From assembly GCF_017873175.1 (NCBI RefSeq), contig NZ_JAGGJW010000015.1:124001-188000 (forward strand): a stretch of DNA of 64,000 nucleotides, given 5' to 3'. Of this stretch, positions 29,266 to 37,831 are shown in pieces (position 1 is the first letter of the stretch; each line of letters begins with the position of its first letter). The translations under genes and the position numbers were made by a program. Origin of the DNA: Neorhizobium petrolearium (GTDB lineage: Bacteria; Pseudomonadota; Alphaproteobacteria; Rhizobiales; Rhizobiaceae). The notes beneath the pieces were generated by a model that saw only the letters and a program-made list of their open reading frames with translations, searched no databases and was not told the DNA's origin.

Positions 29266-29660
29266 GCTATCTGCTCGACACAAATGTGATCTCGGATTTG
29301 ATCCGAAATCCGGAGGGCCAAGCCGGAAAGCGGGTTGCTACACTTGAGGAAGGGGAACTCAGAACCAGCCTCATCGTGGCGGCCGAGCTCAGATACGGCG
29401 TTGCGAAGAAGGGGTCGGAGCGCCTCACAAAGCTGGTGGAAGCGGTGCTTGCCGACTTCGAGGTTCTGCCTTGGGAGGCTCCGGCCGATGTTCACTACGC
29501 TACGGTCAGAGATAGTCTCAGCCGCGGCGGGCAGCCAATCGGCGACATGGACATGCTGATCGCCGCACATGCGCTCGCCTTGGACGCGGTGCTTGTGACG
29601 GACAACGAAAGAGAGTTTTCCCGGGTACCGGGATTGAAGATTGAAAACTGGCTGCGATAG
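29262..29660 (+). CDS. vapC: VapC-type PIN-domain ribonuclease toxin
   Basis: A 132-residue PIN domain with the full acidic set: D6 in LLDTNVIS, E42 in AAELRYG, D95/D97 in GDMDMLIAAHA and D114 in VTDNEREF. These bind Mg for RNA cleavage, usually of initiator tRNA or rRNA in this family. The ATGA overlap with vapB couples translation. The sequence gives no reason to think it inactive. It sits between gltB and gltD on the same strand. Confidence 0.94.
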   Translation: MSYLLDTNVISDLIRNPEGQAGKRVATLEEGELRTSLIVAAELRYGVAKKGSERLTKLVEAVLADFEVLPWEAPADVHYATVRDSLSRGGQPIGDMDMLIAAHALALDAVLVTDNEREFSRVPGLKIENWLR

Positions 29661-29681
29661 CGGCGGAGTAGAGGTTTAGAC

Positions 29682-31136
29682 ATGGGCAAGGTAACGGGTT
29701 TCCTGGAAATCGACCGGCAGGTGGCGAAGTATCAGCCAGCCTCCGACCGCATCCGCCATTTCCGCGAATTCACGATCCCGATGTCGGATGCGGAAGTGAC
29801 CAAGCAGGCGGCGCGCTGCATGGACTGTGGCATCCCCTATTGCCACGGCCCGACCGGCTGTCCAGTCCACAACCAGATCCCGGACTGGAACGACCTCGTC
29901 TACAACAACAAGTGGGAAGAGGCGATCCGCAACCTCCATTCCACCAACAACTTCCCGGAATTTACCGGCCGCGTTTGCCCCGCTCCTTGCGAGGAGGCCT
30001 GCACGCTCAATCTGGAAGATGCGCCGGTCGCCATCAAGACAGTCGAGCAGGCGATCGCCGACAAGGCCTATGAATTGGGCTTCATCGCGCCTCAGCCGGC
30101 GACCGTCCACACAGGCAAGAAGGTCGCGATCATCGGCTCCGGCCCCGCCGGCATGGCAGCGGCCCAGCAGCTCGGCCGTGCCGGCCACGACGTGCATGTC
30201 TACGAGCGCGAGTCGAAGCCCGGCGGGCTCCTGCGCTACGGCATTCCGGACTTCAAGATGGAGAAGAACTTCATCGACCGGCGGGTCGAGCAGATGAAGG
30301 GCGAGGGCGTGACCTTCCATACCGGCGTTAATGTCGGCGTGGACATGCCGGTCGAAAAGCTGCTTTCCGATCACGATGCGGTGCTTTACTGCGGCGGCTC
30401 GGAAACCCCGCGCCCGGCCGGCATTCCCGGCGCCGACCTGCACGGCGTCTATGACGCGATGCCCTATCTCGTGCAGCAGAACCGTCGCACCGGCCGCGAG
30501 AATATCGACAGCGTCGCCTGGCCGTCCGATCCGATTCTGGCCGGCGCAAAGCATGTGGTGGTCGTCGGCGGCGGCGATACGGCGTCCGACTGCGTCGGCA
30601 CGGCCTTCCGCCAGGGCGCCGTCAAGGTAACCCAGCTCGACATCCGCCCGCAGCCGCCGGAGAAGGAAGACAAGCTGGCGGTATGGCCGTTCTGGGCGAC
30701 CAAGATGCGCACCTCGTCGTCGCAGGCCGAAGGCGCTGTGCGCGAATTCCAGGTGGCGACGCTCGAATTCATCGGCGAAGACGGCCAGCTTACCGGTGTG
30801 CGCTGCTGCGAAGTCGACGAACGTCGCAAGCCGATCGCCGGCACGGATTTCATCATCAAGGCGGACCTTGCCTTCATCGCGATCGGCTTTTCCGGGCCGC
30901 TCAAGGAGGGCGTGCTGACCGAACTCGAAGGCAAGCTCGATGTTAATGTGGACCGGCGCGGCTCGACCAATGTCGTTGCCAACGACCGCGACTACAAGAC
31001 CTCGGTCGACAAGTTCTGGACGGCGGGCGATGTGCGCCGCGGCCAGTCGCTGGTCGTCTGGGCGATCCGCGAAGGCCGCCAGGCGGCGCGAGCGATCGAC
31101 GAGGCGCTGATGGGAAGCTCGGTCCTGCCGCGGTAA
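29682..31136 (+). CDS. gltD: Glutamate synthase (NADPH) small chain
   Basis: A 484-residue FAD/NADPH-binding iron-sulfur protein. N-terminal cysteine clusters are CMDCGIPYCHGPTGCP and CPAPCEEACTLN, for two 4Fe-4S centres. GSGPAGMAAAQQLGRAGHDV binds FAD, VVGGGDTASDCVGTA binds NADPH, and FWTAGDVRRGQSLVVWAI closes FAD binding. It passes electrons from NADPH to GltB. It begins 21 bases after vapC, so its expression must pass through or start within the toxin-antitoxin module. Confidence 0.97.
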   Translation: MGKVTGFLEIDRQVAKYQPASDRIRHFREFTIPMSDAEVTKQAARCMDCGIPYCHGPTGCPVHNQIPDWNDLVYNNKWEEAIRNLHSTNNFPEFTGRVCPAPCEEACTLNLEDAPVAIKTVEQAIADKAYELGFIAPQPATVHTGKKVAIIGSGPAGMAAAQQLGRAGHDVHVYERESKPGGLLRYGIPDFKMEKNFIDRRVEQMKGEGVTFHTGVNVGVDMPVEKLLSDHDAVLYCGGSETPRPAGIPGADLHGVYDAMPYLVQQNRRTGRENIDSVAWPSDPILAGAKHVVVVGGGDTASDCVGTAFRQGAVKVTQLDIRPQPPEKEDKLAVWPFWATKMRTSSSQAEGAVREFQVATLEFIGEDGQLTGVRCCEVDERRKPIAGTDFIIKADLAFIAIGFSGPLKEGVLTELEGKLDVNVDRRGSTNVVANDRDYKTSVDKFWTAGDVRRGQSLVVWAIREGRQAARAIDEALMGSSVLPR

Positions 31137-31162
31137 GTGCCGGAAAAGCTCCTTCGGCTTGT

Positions 31163-31305
31163 TTGCCCCTCATCCGGCTGCCGCCACCTTCTCTCCGTCA
31201 TGACGGGGAGAAGGGATATGCCGCACCGGCTTCCTTCACCTTCGACGGTAGCGCGAGGTACGTTCCCACTCCCCGTGAGCAGGTAGAGGGTTAGGGTGAG
31301 GGCAA
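31163..31305. repeat. RIME-like rhizobial intergenic repeat
   Basis: About 140 bases bounded by imperfect inverted ends TTGCCCCTCA and GGTGAGGGCAA. Internal dyads include CTTCTCTCCGTCA/TGACGGGGAGAAG. This composition and layout is that of the non-coding RIME/REP-type palindromic repeats scattered between genes in Rhizobium and Sinorhizobium. Only one copy was noticed in this window. Confidence 0.7.
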
Positions 31306-31327
31306 TTTATATGCACTAAGGCGTAGC

Positions 31328-32554
31328 TCACCGCGCCGCTGGAATCTGATAATCATCGATCCGTCCGGTCGGGGCAGGGGCGAGTTCTCCCCGCTTGACC
31401 AGCTTGTCGCGCGGCGTTTCCACGAGGATCGAGGGAAGCGGTGCCGCGCCAAGCAAGTCCTTGCCGCCGTCAAGCTCGGGGTCTGACAGGCTGATCGGGT
31501 GGGTCGGTATGGCCTGACCGGGCGCGGCCGGCAGCGCGGACAGGGAGGGCAGACTGCTGGAGTCAAGCTTGACGACGTCGGGGCTCGCCATTTCCCCGAG
31601 ATGCCGGCGGACCAGTTTCTCGACATAGAAGGCGAGTTTCTGCTTGCCGGCCTTGGTGAAGGTGATCCCGTCCGAACTGCGCAGCCGCGCCTGTTGGCCG
31701 TTAACGTCCGAGCCCGTTAGGATGAACTTGCCGTCCTCATCTACGAAGCCGTCCCAGATATCGACGAATTCACCTCCCGCCTTCTCCGTCTGGCTCCGGT
31801 ATATGGCGTTCAGCGTCACCGCGTCGGCCATCATGGAGGGCGACTGGAAGGAGGGCAGGCCGACCCAGAGCAGCGGCAGCTTCCGGGAGGCGACGATGCC
31901 GGCGAGCTCTGCCACGCGCGCCTCGTATTCCTTGAACCAGGTCTCGCTGCGAAACTTTTCGCGGGTGCCGCCGATCTGCATCTGCTGGCGGTCGTTGGCG
32001 CCGACCATCACCACGACGATGGCGGGCTTTGCTTCGTCCAGCATGGCCGGCAGTTCGGCCGGCCAGTCGAAATGATCCTTGCGGACGAGGCCGGAGGAAC
32101 CGTCGCTGCGTTCGACGACGGCGACGCCGGGAGACGTCGCGAACGCATTCTCCAGTTCGCTGCCAAGGCCGCCGGCCATGAAGTCGCCGACCACGAGGAT
32201 CTGCCTGGCATCCTCGAGCTTCGCAACAGGCTCGGGGGTGGGCGGTGCGACGGGTTGCGGCGGGCGCGGCGCCGCGGCGCGGCGAGGGGCCGGTTTGCGC
32301 GGCCGTGGTTTCACCTCGATGATCGAGCCGTCGCGGTTATAACGCCGACGAGGCGCACGCTCGTAAGGTTCGTATCGCTCGTATCGCTCGTAGCGGGGGC
32401 CGCCGAACAGCAGGTCGAAGAGGTTGCGCCGCGGGGCCGGCTCCTGGGCGGTGGCGGGCGAGGTAGCGAACGGCAAGGCGAGCAACAGCGCAAGCAAAAT
32501 CGCGCCCAAACGAGCCCAGCCTCCTTGTCCGCTGGTGTTCCACAAAGCCTTCAT
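31328..32554 (-). CDS. DUF459 SGNH-hydrolase-fold periplasmic protein
   Basis: A protein of about 408 residues. A signal segment ends near ATAQ. A short Tyr/Arg-rich repeat follows (YERYERYEPYERAPRRR) and a Pro/Ala/Arg-rich linker. The DUF459 SGNH domain (about 125-325) starts ILVVGDFMAGGLG, with Asp replacing the usual GDS Ser, has VVMVGANDRQQ (the GxND block) and ends SSDGITFTKAGKQKLAFYV. SGNH domains act on acyl or acetyl groups, often on peptidoglycan or polysaccharide. It lies downstream of the MltB-like gene on the same strand, 72 bases away. Confidence 0.87.
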   Translation of the reverse strand: MKALWNTSGQGGWARLGAILLALLLALPFATSPATAQEPAPRRNLFDLLFGGPRYERYERYEPYERAPRRRYNRDGSIIEVKPRPRKPAPRRAAAPRPPQPVAPPTPEPVAKLEDARQILVVGDFMAGGLGSELENAFATSPGVAVVERSDGSSGLVRKDHFDWPAELPAMLDEAKPAIVVVMVGANDRQQMQIGGTREKFRSETWFKEYEARVAELAGIVASRKLPLLWVGLPSFQSPSMMADAVTLNAIYRSQTEKAGGEFVDIWDGFVDEDGKFILTGSDVNGQQARLRSSDGITFTKAGKQKLAFYVEKLVRRHLGEMASPDVVKLDSSSLPSLSALPAAPGQAIPTHPISLSDPELDGGKDLLGAAPLPSILVETPRDKLVKRGELAPAPTGRIDDYQIPAAR

Positions 32555-32625
32555 GCCTCGTACGCCTCGCACGCTCTACAGGTGCTGGACCATCGGAAAA
32601 CCATGTGGAGCACTATGCTTGCTTG

Positions 32626-33846
32626 TCAACGCAAAGCTTCGAGAAGCTGCCGTGAGGGTTCGCCGCTTTGCTGCATGCCGAGCCGCTTCTGGATCTCGGA
32701 AATGGCTGCCTTCGAGCCGGAGCCGAAATTGCCATCGACCTCGCCGTTGTAATAGCCGAGCTCCTTCATGCGCGATTGCAGCTCGAACTTCTGCTTGATG
32801 TCGAGGGTGCCGTCCGGGCGCGGCCATGCCTGCTGCATGCCGCCATAACCGGCGATCTCATCGGCGAGCAGGCCGACGGCGAGCGCATAGCTGTCGGCGG
32901 CATTATATCGCTTCACCACGAAGAAATTCTTGAGCATCAGGAAGGCTGGGCCGCTCGTGCCGGCCATGAGCTTCAGTTCTGCGCGGTCCGCGCCGCGCGG
33001 AAAGCCCTTGCCGTTCGGACGGGCGAAACCGAGCTTCGCCCATTCGGCCAACGTTTTGGTCTGGCCTTCGTAACGCGCGCCGCTTGCCGGAATTACCGTT
33101 TCGTAACCCCAGGTCTTGCCTGATTGCCAGCCGTTCTTGGCGAGCAGGTTGGCGGAGGTAGCAAGCGCATCCGGCACCGAATGCCAGATGTCGCGCTTGC
33201 CATTGCCGTCTGCGTCGACGGCGTAGAGCAGGTAGCTGGTCGGAATGAACTGGGTGTGACCCATGGCGCCTGCCCAGGAACCGGTGAGCTGCCTCGGCGC
33301 GACATCACCGGACTGGAGAATCTTCAAGGCTGCGATGAGCTGCTTGCGGGCATAATTGGAGCGCCTCGAATCGCCCCATGCGAGCGTCGCAAGCGCCTGT
33401 GGGATGTGATGCAGCCGCTCGGGATTGTCCAGTGCGGCGCCGTAATTGGATTCCATCGACCAGATGGCAAGCAGGATGTGCTTGTCGACCCCGAAATGCC
33501 GTTCCAGAGCGTTGAGCGTGGAGCCATGCCTTGCGGCCATCTCGCGACCGATGCGCACGGTATAAGGATTTACGCGGGAATCGAGATAGTCCCAGATCTT
33601 CGATTTGAACTCCGGCTGGAACTGCGCCTTTTCAAGCACGTCCCGGTCGGGTTCGGTAATGCCGGCAAAGGCTCTTTCATACGTGGAACGGGAAATCCCG
33701 CTCTTTGCGGCAGTCGGGTAGAATTTTGTGATCCAAGCCTTGAAACCGGCGTCAGCCTGGGCATCTATCGGCATGCTTGCGACAGCGAACCCAGCGCACA
33801 GGGAGAAAACAAATCCGCGCAAGAGGTTGGTGCGAAGTATCTTCAT
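32626..33846 (-). CDS. Lytic murein transglycosylase (MltB type) with peptidoglycan-binding domain
   Basis: A 406-residue exported protein: signal peptide to about residue 32 (DAQADAG), SLT_2 domain to about 325 with the catalytic Glu in AIWSMESNYGA, then AMGHTQFIPTSYL and DIWHSVPDALATSANLL. A C-terminal PG_binding_1 domain follows (LQSRMKELGYYNGEVDGNFG). It cleaves the MurNAc-GlcNAc bond to make 1,6-anhydro products. Likely involved in cell-wall remodelling together with the DUF459 protein behind it. Confidence 0.94.
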   Translation of the reverse strand: MKILRTNLLRGFVFSLCAGFAVASMPIDAQADAGFKAWITKFYPTAAKSGISRSTYERAFAGITEPDRDVLEKAQFQPEFKSKIWDYLDSRVNPYTVRIGREMAARHGSTLNALERHFGVDKHILLAIWSMESNYGAALDNPERLHHIPQALATLAWGDSRRSNYARKQLIAALKILQSGDVAPRQLTGSWAGAMGHTQFIPTSYLLYAVDADGNGKRDIWHSVPDALATSANLLAKNGWQSGKTWGYETVIPASGARYEGQTKTLAEWAKLGFARPNGKGFPRGADRAELKLMAGTSGPAFLMLKNFFVVKRYNAADSYALAVGLLADEIAGYGGMQQAWPRPDGTLDIKQKFELQSRMKELGYYNGEVDGNFGSGSKAAISEIQKRLGMQQSGEPSRQLLEALR

Positions 33847-34048
33847 CGGCAGTCGTGTCCATTCTTCCTTTAACCAAGCCCGAAGGCGAGAGTGGCATGC
33901 GGCTTAACGATGTAATAACAGAATACGGTCAACAAATTCTTTACCATGGAAATCCGGTCAGCGGCAGTCTTTGCGAAACGGTAGCAAATCGACGCTAGAG
34001 GACCGGAATCGAACAACTCGCACGATGATGTGCTTTCAGGAGGCATGA

Positions 34049-34936
34049 GTGGCACAACAACAGAAGATCCGTAAGGCAGTGTTTCCCGTCGCAGGTCTGG
34101 GCACGCGCTTCCTGCCCGCGACCAAAGCGGTGCCGAAGGAAATGCTGACCGTGGTGGACAAGCCGGTCATTCAGTACGTGGTGGACGAGGCGGCGGAAGC
34201 GGGCATCGAGCATTTCGTTTTCGTGACCGGTCGCGGCAAGGCCGTCATCGAAGACTATTTCGACATCCAGTACGAGCTGGAACAGATGCTGCGCGAACGC
34301 AACAAGAATGCCGAGCTGACACTGCTCGCCGGCCTTCTGCCGAAGGCGGGCACGGCAAGCTTCACGCGCCAGCAGGTGCCGCTCGGGCTTGGCCATGCGG
34401 TCTGGTGTGCCCGTGACATCGTCGGCGGCGAGCCTTTTGCGGTGCTCCTGCCCGACATGATCATGTCCGCCGAGAAGGGCTGCCTCAAGGGGATGGTGGA
34501 GCTTTACGAGAAGACCGGCGGCAATGTGCTCGCCGTGCAGGAATGCGATCCGGACCAGGCGCATAAATACGGCATCGTCGGCGTCGGCGAGGCGGTCGGC
34601 AACGGTTTCAGGATCACGCAGATGGTGGAGAAGCCGCCGAAGGGCACTGCGCCGTCCAATCTCTACATCAACGGCCGCTATATCCTGCAGCCGGAGATCT
34701 TCAAGATCCTGGAGACCCAGGAGCGCGGCGCCGGCAACGAGATACAACTCACCGACGGCATGCTGACGCTCGCGAAGAGCCAGGAGTTCTCGGCCTACAA
34801 GTTCACCGGCGAGACCTATGACTGCGGCGCCAAGGACGGTTTCATCCTGGCGAACCTCGCATTCGCCCTGCAGCGCGCCGATATCCGTCCGGCGATCGAG
34901 GAGCCGCTCAAGACACTCATCGCATCGCTGAAATGA
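34049..34936 (+). CDS. galU: UTP-glucose-1-phosphate uridylyltransferase
   Basis: A 295-residue nucleotidyltransferase opening KAVFPVAGLGTRFLPATK. It has EMLTVVDKPVIQYVVDEA, PLGLGHAVWCA, LLPDMIM (metal Asp), YGIVGVGE, MVEKPPKGTAPSN and GRYILQP. It makes UDP-glucose for exopolysaccharide, lipopolysaccharide and galactose metabolism. The start is a GTG with AGGAGG 5 bases upstream; an out-of-frame ATG at 34045 would give only nine codons. Confidence 0.96.
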   Translation: MAQQQKIRKAVFPVAGLGTRFLPATKAVPKEMLTVVDKPVIQYVVDEAAEAGIEHFVFVTGRGKAVIEDYFDIQYELEQMLRERNKNAELTLLAGLLPKAGTASFTRQQVPLGLGHAVWCARDIVGGEPFAVLLPDMIMSAEKGCLKGMVELYEKTGGNVLAVQECDPDQAHKYGIVGVGEAVGNGFRITQMVEKPPKGTAPSNLYINGRYILQPEIFKILETQERGAGNEIQLTDGMLTLAKSQEFSAYKFTGETYDCGAKDGFILANLAFALQRADIRPAIEEPLKTLIASLK

Positions 34937-34959
34937 CAAGGCAGGACATTCACTCGTCG

Positions 34960-35007
34960 GAAAACTCTACGAGCTCCTCATAGCTTTGCTGCGAGGGGTT
35001 TTCTTTT
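34960..35007 (+). terminator. Probable terminator after galU
   Basis: GAAAAC (34960-34965) pairs with GTTTTC (34998-35003), extended by G-U and G-C pairs, and is followed by four T. The loop is long. It ends four bases before the ribosome site of the next gene. Confidence 0.4.
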
Positions 35008-35018
35008 AGAGGAGGAGC

Positions 35019-35912
35019 ATGATGGCTGTCGAGGCAAGCGGGGATTTCCTGGAATTCCATGATCTGGCGCCTGAGATCGTTCAGGCGATTCTGGACCGTG
35101 CCAGTGAACTGGCAAATGCGTGGTATGACGGCCGGATGCCACAAAGCCTCTCAGGCAAGCATATCGCGCTGATCGTGGATGACAGCGGCTGGCGCAACAC
35201 TACGGCGTTCGATCTCGGCATCCAGGCAATGGGCGGCCTGAGCGTCCATGCGCCAGTGAGCCTCGGTGGACGAGAATCGATCGCCGATCTCGCCGGCTAT
35301 CTCGATAACTGGTTCGACATGATCGTTATCCGCACGAAGCAACTCGCTAGCCTTCAAGAGCTGGCTGAGAACGCCGAAGCTCCGGTTATCAACGCGCGGA
35401 CGCGATCGAACCACCCTTGCGAAACGCTAGGCGACCTTGCCTATATCCGAAGCCGGCGGGGCAGCATCGAGGGATTGAAGATTGCCGGTGTGGCGCCGGA
35501 TGCCAATATCCTACGGTCGTGGGTGGAAGCGTCCGTTTCTCTCCCCATCGAGGTGGTGCAGGTTTTTTCGCAGAGATGGCACATCCGGGAGCCGGCGCTC
35601 GTCAACCGGAATTTTCGGGTCAGCGAGGATATGCGCGAACTTGAGGATGCCGACGTTATCTTGACGGACTCGTGGCCGGGCGGGGCGGAAGAGAGCGTGT
35701 TCGCCGATTATCGGATATCGGCGGCGATTCTGGACGATTGCCGAGCCGATGCGATCTTCATCCCCTGTCCGCCGGTCATGCGCGGACAGGAGGTGGCTAT
35801 GGATGCCATGGCACATCCTGCCTGTCAAAGCAGGTCCGCGAAGGCATTTCTCCTGCATGCCCAGAACGCACTCATGGAATGGATCGCCGGCCGGCTGGAT
35901 ATCACCGCTTGA
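35019..35912 (+). CDS. Carbamoyltransferase-fold protein lacking catalytic loops
   Basis: A 297-residue homologue of ornithine/aspartate carbamoyltransferases. Retained marks are MIVIRTKQLASLQELAENA, the HPC in NHPCETLGDLA, DADVILTDSW and RGQEVAMDAM. The carbamoyl-phosphate loop STRTR is replaced by GWRNT. The SMG loop that holds the amino-acid substrate is PGG, and HCLP is PCPP. These losses make authentic OTCase activity doubtful; a different acceptor or a non-enzymatic role is more likely. It is preceded by GGAGGAG and its 3' end overlaps the convergent barrel gene by 11 bases. Confidence 0.85.
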   Translation: MMAVEASGDFLEFHDLAPEIVQAILDRASELANAWYDGRMPQSLSGKHIALIVDDSGWRNTTAFDLGIQAMGGLSVHAPVSLGGRESIADLAGYLDNWFDMIVIRTKQLASLQELAENAEAPVINARTRSNHPCETLGDLAYIRSRRGSIEGLKIAGVAPDANILRSWVEASVSLPIEVVQVFSQRWHIREPALVNRNFRVSEDMRELEDADVILTDSWPGGAEESVFADYRISAAILDDCRADAIFIPCPPVMRGQEVAMDAMAHPACQSRSAKAFLLHAQNALMEWIAGRLDITA

Positions 35913-37422
35913 CGGCAAGCCCGACGCCGGCGCGGACGATGCGTTCGTCGGAACCGCCGCCATCCGCCTGCTCATATTCCACGTCGCCGGTGAGGTCGAG
36001 ATAACGGTTGATCGCCCAGGTAAGACCGGCGCCGGCCACCCAGACGGTCTCGTCGCTGCCGCCGCTTGAGAAGTCGCGATAGGTCGAGCTTCCGGTGAGG
36101 CGCGCCACGAGATGATCACGCATCTCGTGCGTCAGTCCCGCGGTTGCCTGATATTCCACCCAGCCGCTCTGGCCCGGCGTGGTGGAATCCTGCACCGTTG
36201 TGCGCAGGCCGAGATTGACATCGGTGCCACGCTGCGGTGACCAGATCGCATTGCCGTTGAAGGTGATCGCATCCACCGATTTCAGGCGGCTGTCCTCGTA
36301 ATCGACGAACTCGTAGCCGGCGCCGATCTCGCCGCGCAGTTTTTCGCCGAAATCGAATTCCACGCCGCCGCGTGCCGCATAGCTCTGCGAGGAGCGGGCG
36401 TAACCGGAATTGTCGCGCTTCTGGTCGTAGAATGTGTGACCTGTCGCCACTTCGACGTAAGGGATCAGGGCCGGCGAGAGCTCGTAGCCAAGCCGCAGCC
36501 TGCCGTCGATGCCGGTGCGGTTGCGATCCTTCATGCTCACGACGGTGCCATCCGAGAGTTTGGCGTCGGTATAGGTGGCGCGGGAAAGATCGAGTGCGGC
36601 GGTGCCATGGATTTTACCGAGATCGCGCTCCACCGAGAGGCCGCCGGTGAATTCGTTGACGCCCGATTGGGTTGTGGCGCCACCGATCGCGTTCGGGTCG
36701 TAGTCGTCCTCGCGGGTGAAGCTGTAGCCACCCGTGACATGGGCGATGGTATCGTCGGCAAGATCGAGCCGCAGATCCGCATCGATGTTGACTTCCGGTC
36801 GTTCGCCTTCGTCGCCGCCGCGAAAGTTGCGCTCAAGGGTTCCTTCGCCAGTCACCGTCAGTGAATGGCGCGACCAGTCGGAGGAGAGGGTGCCGCGGAT
36901 TACCGTCGAGAAGTAGTCGCGGCGACGCTCGCTACCATTGGAACGGGTGATTTCCGTGTTGACGCCGTTGGTGACCGTGGGGCGGAGGAGAAAGCTGCCC
37001 AGCCGGATGCCAGTCGGATCACCCGGCTCGCGCGGCTGTTCCCGTGCGTCGATCGGCTCCGCGCCGGGATCGAGCGGCTGCTCGTAGGGCTGGTTCAGGT
37101 CTTCCTCGTAGGGCGGCTCCTGATCGGCATCCGGAACGGGGCCGGATACCGCGCCGGCTGCAACATTCGGGTCGTCCCGGATCGGATCGTCGGCAGCACC
37201 CGCCGTGCCGCTGGCCGGCTGGGTCCCCGTACCTCCGCCGAGGGTGGTTTGTGAAGTCGGTGCCGTGGCGTCCGTCACGGACGGCAGGGAGCCGCCCTGT
37301 GGCGGAAAGGGGCTGGTGGTCTGGGCGACGGCCGGCGTGGCAAGCGCTGAGCAGGCAAACAGCAAGCCGGCCGCCGCCCGGCGCCGCTCACGCGTCCTGC
37401 CTGTTCTCATGATGATCTTCAT
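35902..37422 (-). CDS. Outer-membrane beta-barrel protein (putative porin, BBP2 family)
   Basis: A 506-residue exported protein. A signal peptide with an Arg-rich n-region ends at ATPAVAQ. Then comes an acidic, Pro/Gly/Thr-rich linker to about residue 135. From about 140 to the end, alternating amphipathic strands follow, such as FLLRPTVTNGVNTEI, HSLTVTGEGTLERNF, AHVTGGYSFTREDDY and GLRTTVQDS, closing with IVRAGVGLAVKR. This matches the putative beta-barrel porin 2 family. Substrate or role unknown. It is convergent with, and overlaps, the carbamoyltransferase-like gene. Confidence 0.87.
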   Translation of the reverse strand: MKIIMRTGRTRERRRAAAGLLFACSALATPAVAQTTSPFPPQGGSLPSVTDATAPTSQTTLGGGTGTQPASGTAGAADDPIRDDPNVAAGAVSGPVPDADQEPPYEEDLNQPYEQPLDPGAEPIDAREQPREPGDPTGIRLGSFLLRPTVTNGVNTEITRSNGSERRRDYFSTVIRGTLSSDWSRHSLTVTGEGTLERNFRGGDEGERPEVNIDADLRLDLADDTIAHVTGGYSFTREDDYDPNAIGGATTQSGVNEFTGGLSVERDLGKIHGTAALDLSRATYTDAKLSDGTVVSMKDRNRTGIDGRLRLGYELSPALIPYVEVATGHTFYDQKRDNSGYARSSQSYAARGGVEFDFGEKLRGEIGAGYEFVDYEDSRLKSVDAITFNGNAIWSPQRGTDVNLGLRTTVQDSTTPGQSGWVEYQATAGLTHEMRDHLVARLTGSSTYRDFSSGGSDETVWVAGAGLTWAINRYLDLTGDVEYEQADGGGSDERIVRAGVGLAVKR

Positions 37423-37831
37423 CGGCCCGCCTGGCGATCGGAATGCTTACCCAAACGTAATGTCCACCGTTCTGTACAGGCATGAGGCCGGAGGCCGCTA
37501 AACGCTTGTTCTGAAAAGGTAAATATTACGTCGAGTACTTGCCGTGATTGTGCGGGGCAAATGTTATTTTATAGTTAACCGCTGGTAAAAAATATCGCGT
37601 TGCCGAGCAGTCGCGTTCTCGTTGAATCCTTTGAAATAACTCAGGGTTGCAAAACTTATAGAAGTTCCTCCGACGCAAGTGTCGGCTCAGCCGTCGGCTC
37701 CGGCGAATAGTTACGCCTTTTGCAGTATCTGCGGATGCAACAATAGTGGTAAAAGCTAAAATACGATTGACACTTCTAGTCGTCTGGTAGTTAGATGTTA
37801 ATCTCATGGTTGTTGGCGAGGAGAGCAGGTC
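37423..37831. other. A+T-rich intergenic region upstream of the fusion gene
   Basis: About 410 bases, noticeably poorer in G+C than the flanks from about 37500 on. It holds a likely promoter for the rightward gene and no supported ORF. No tRNA, attachment-site repeat or transposase remnant was found in it. Confidence 0.6.
37767..37796 (+). promoter_or_regulatory. Predicted promoter of the SGNH/cysteine-hydrolase fusion gene
   Basis: Consensus TTGACA (37767-37772), an 18-base spacer and TTAGAT (37791-37796). The start codon is 36 bases further on. Confidence 0.5.

Noticed and set aside
32341..32400. Short tandem DNA repeat (units like cgtatcgctcgtatcgctcg)
   Set aside because: It is the coding sequence for the YERYERYEPYER stretch of the DUF459 protein, not an independent satellite or CRISPR-like array.
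34045..34074. Nine-codon uORF overlapping the galU start
   Set aside because: Its ATG is only one base from the AGGAGG site, too close for initiation; the GTG at 34049 fits better.
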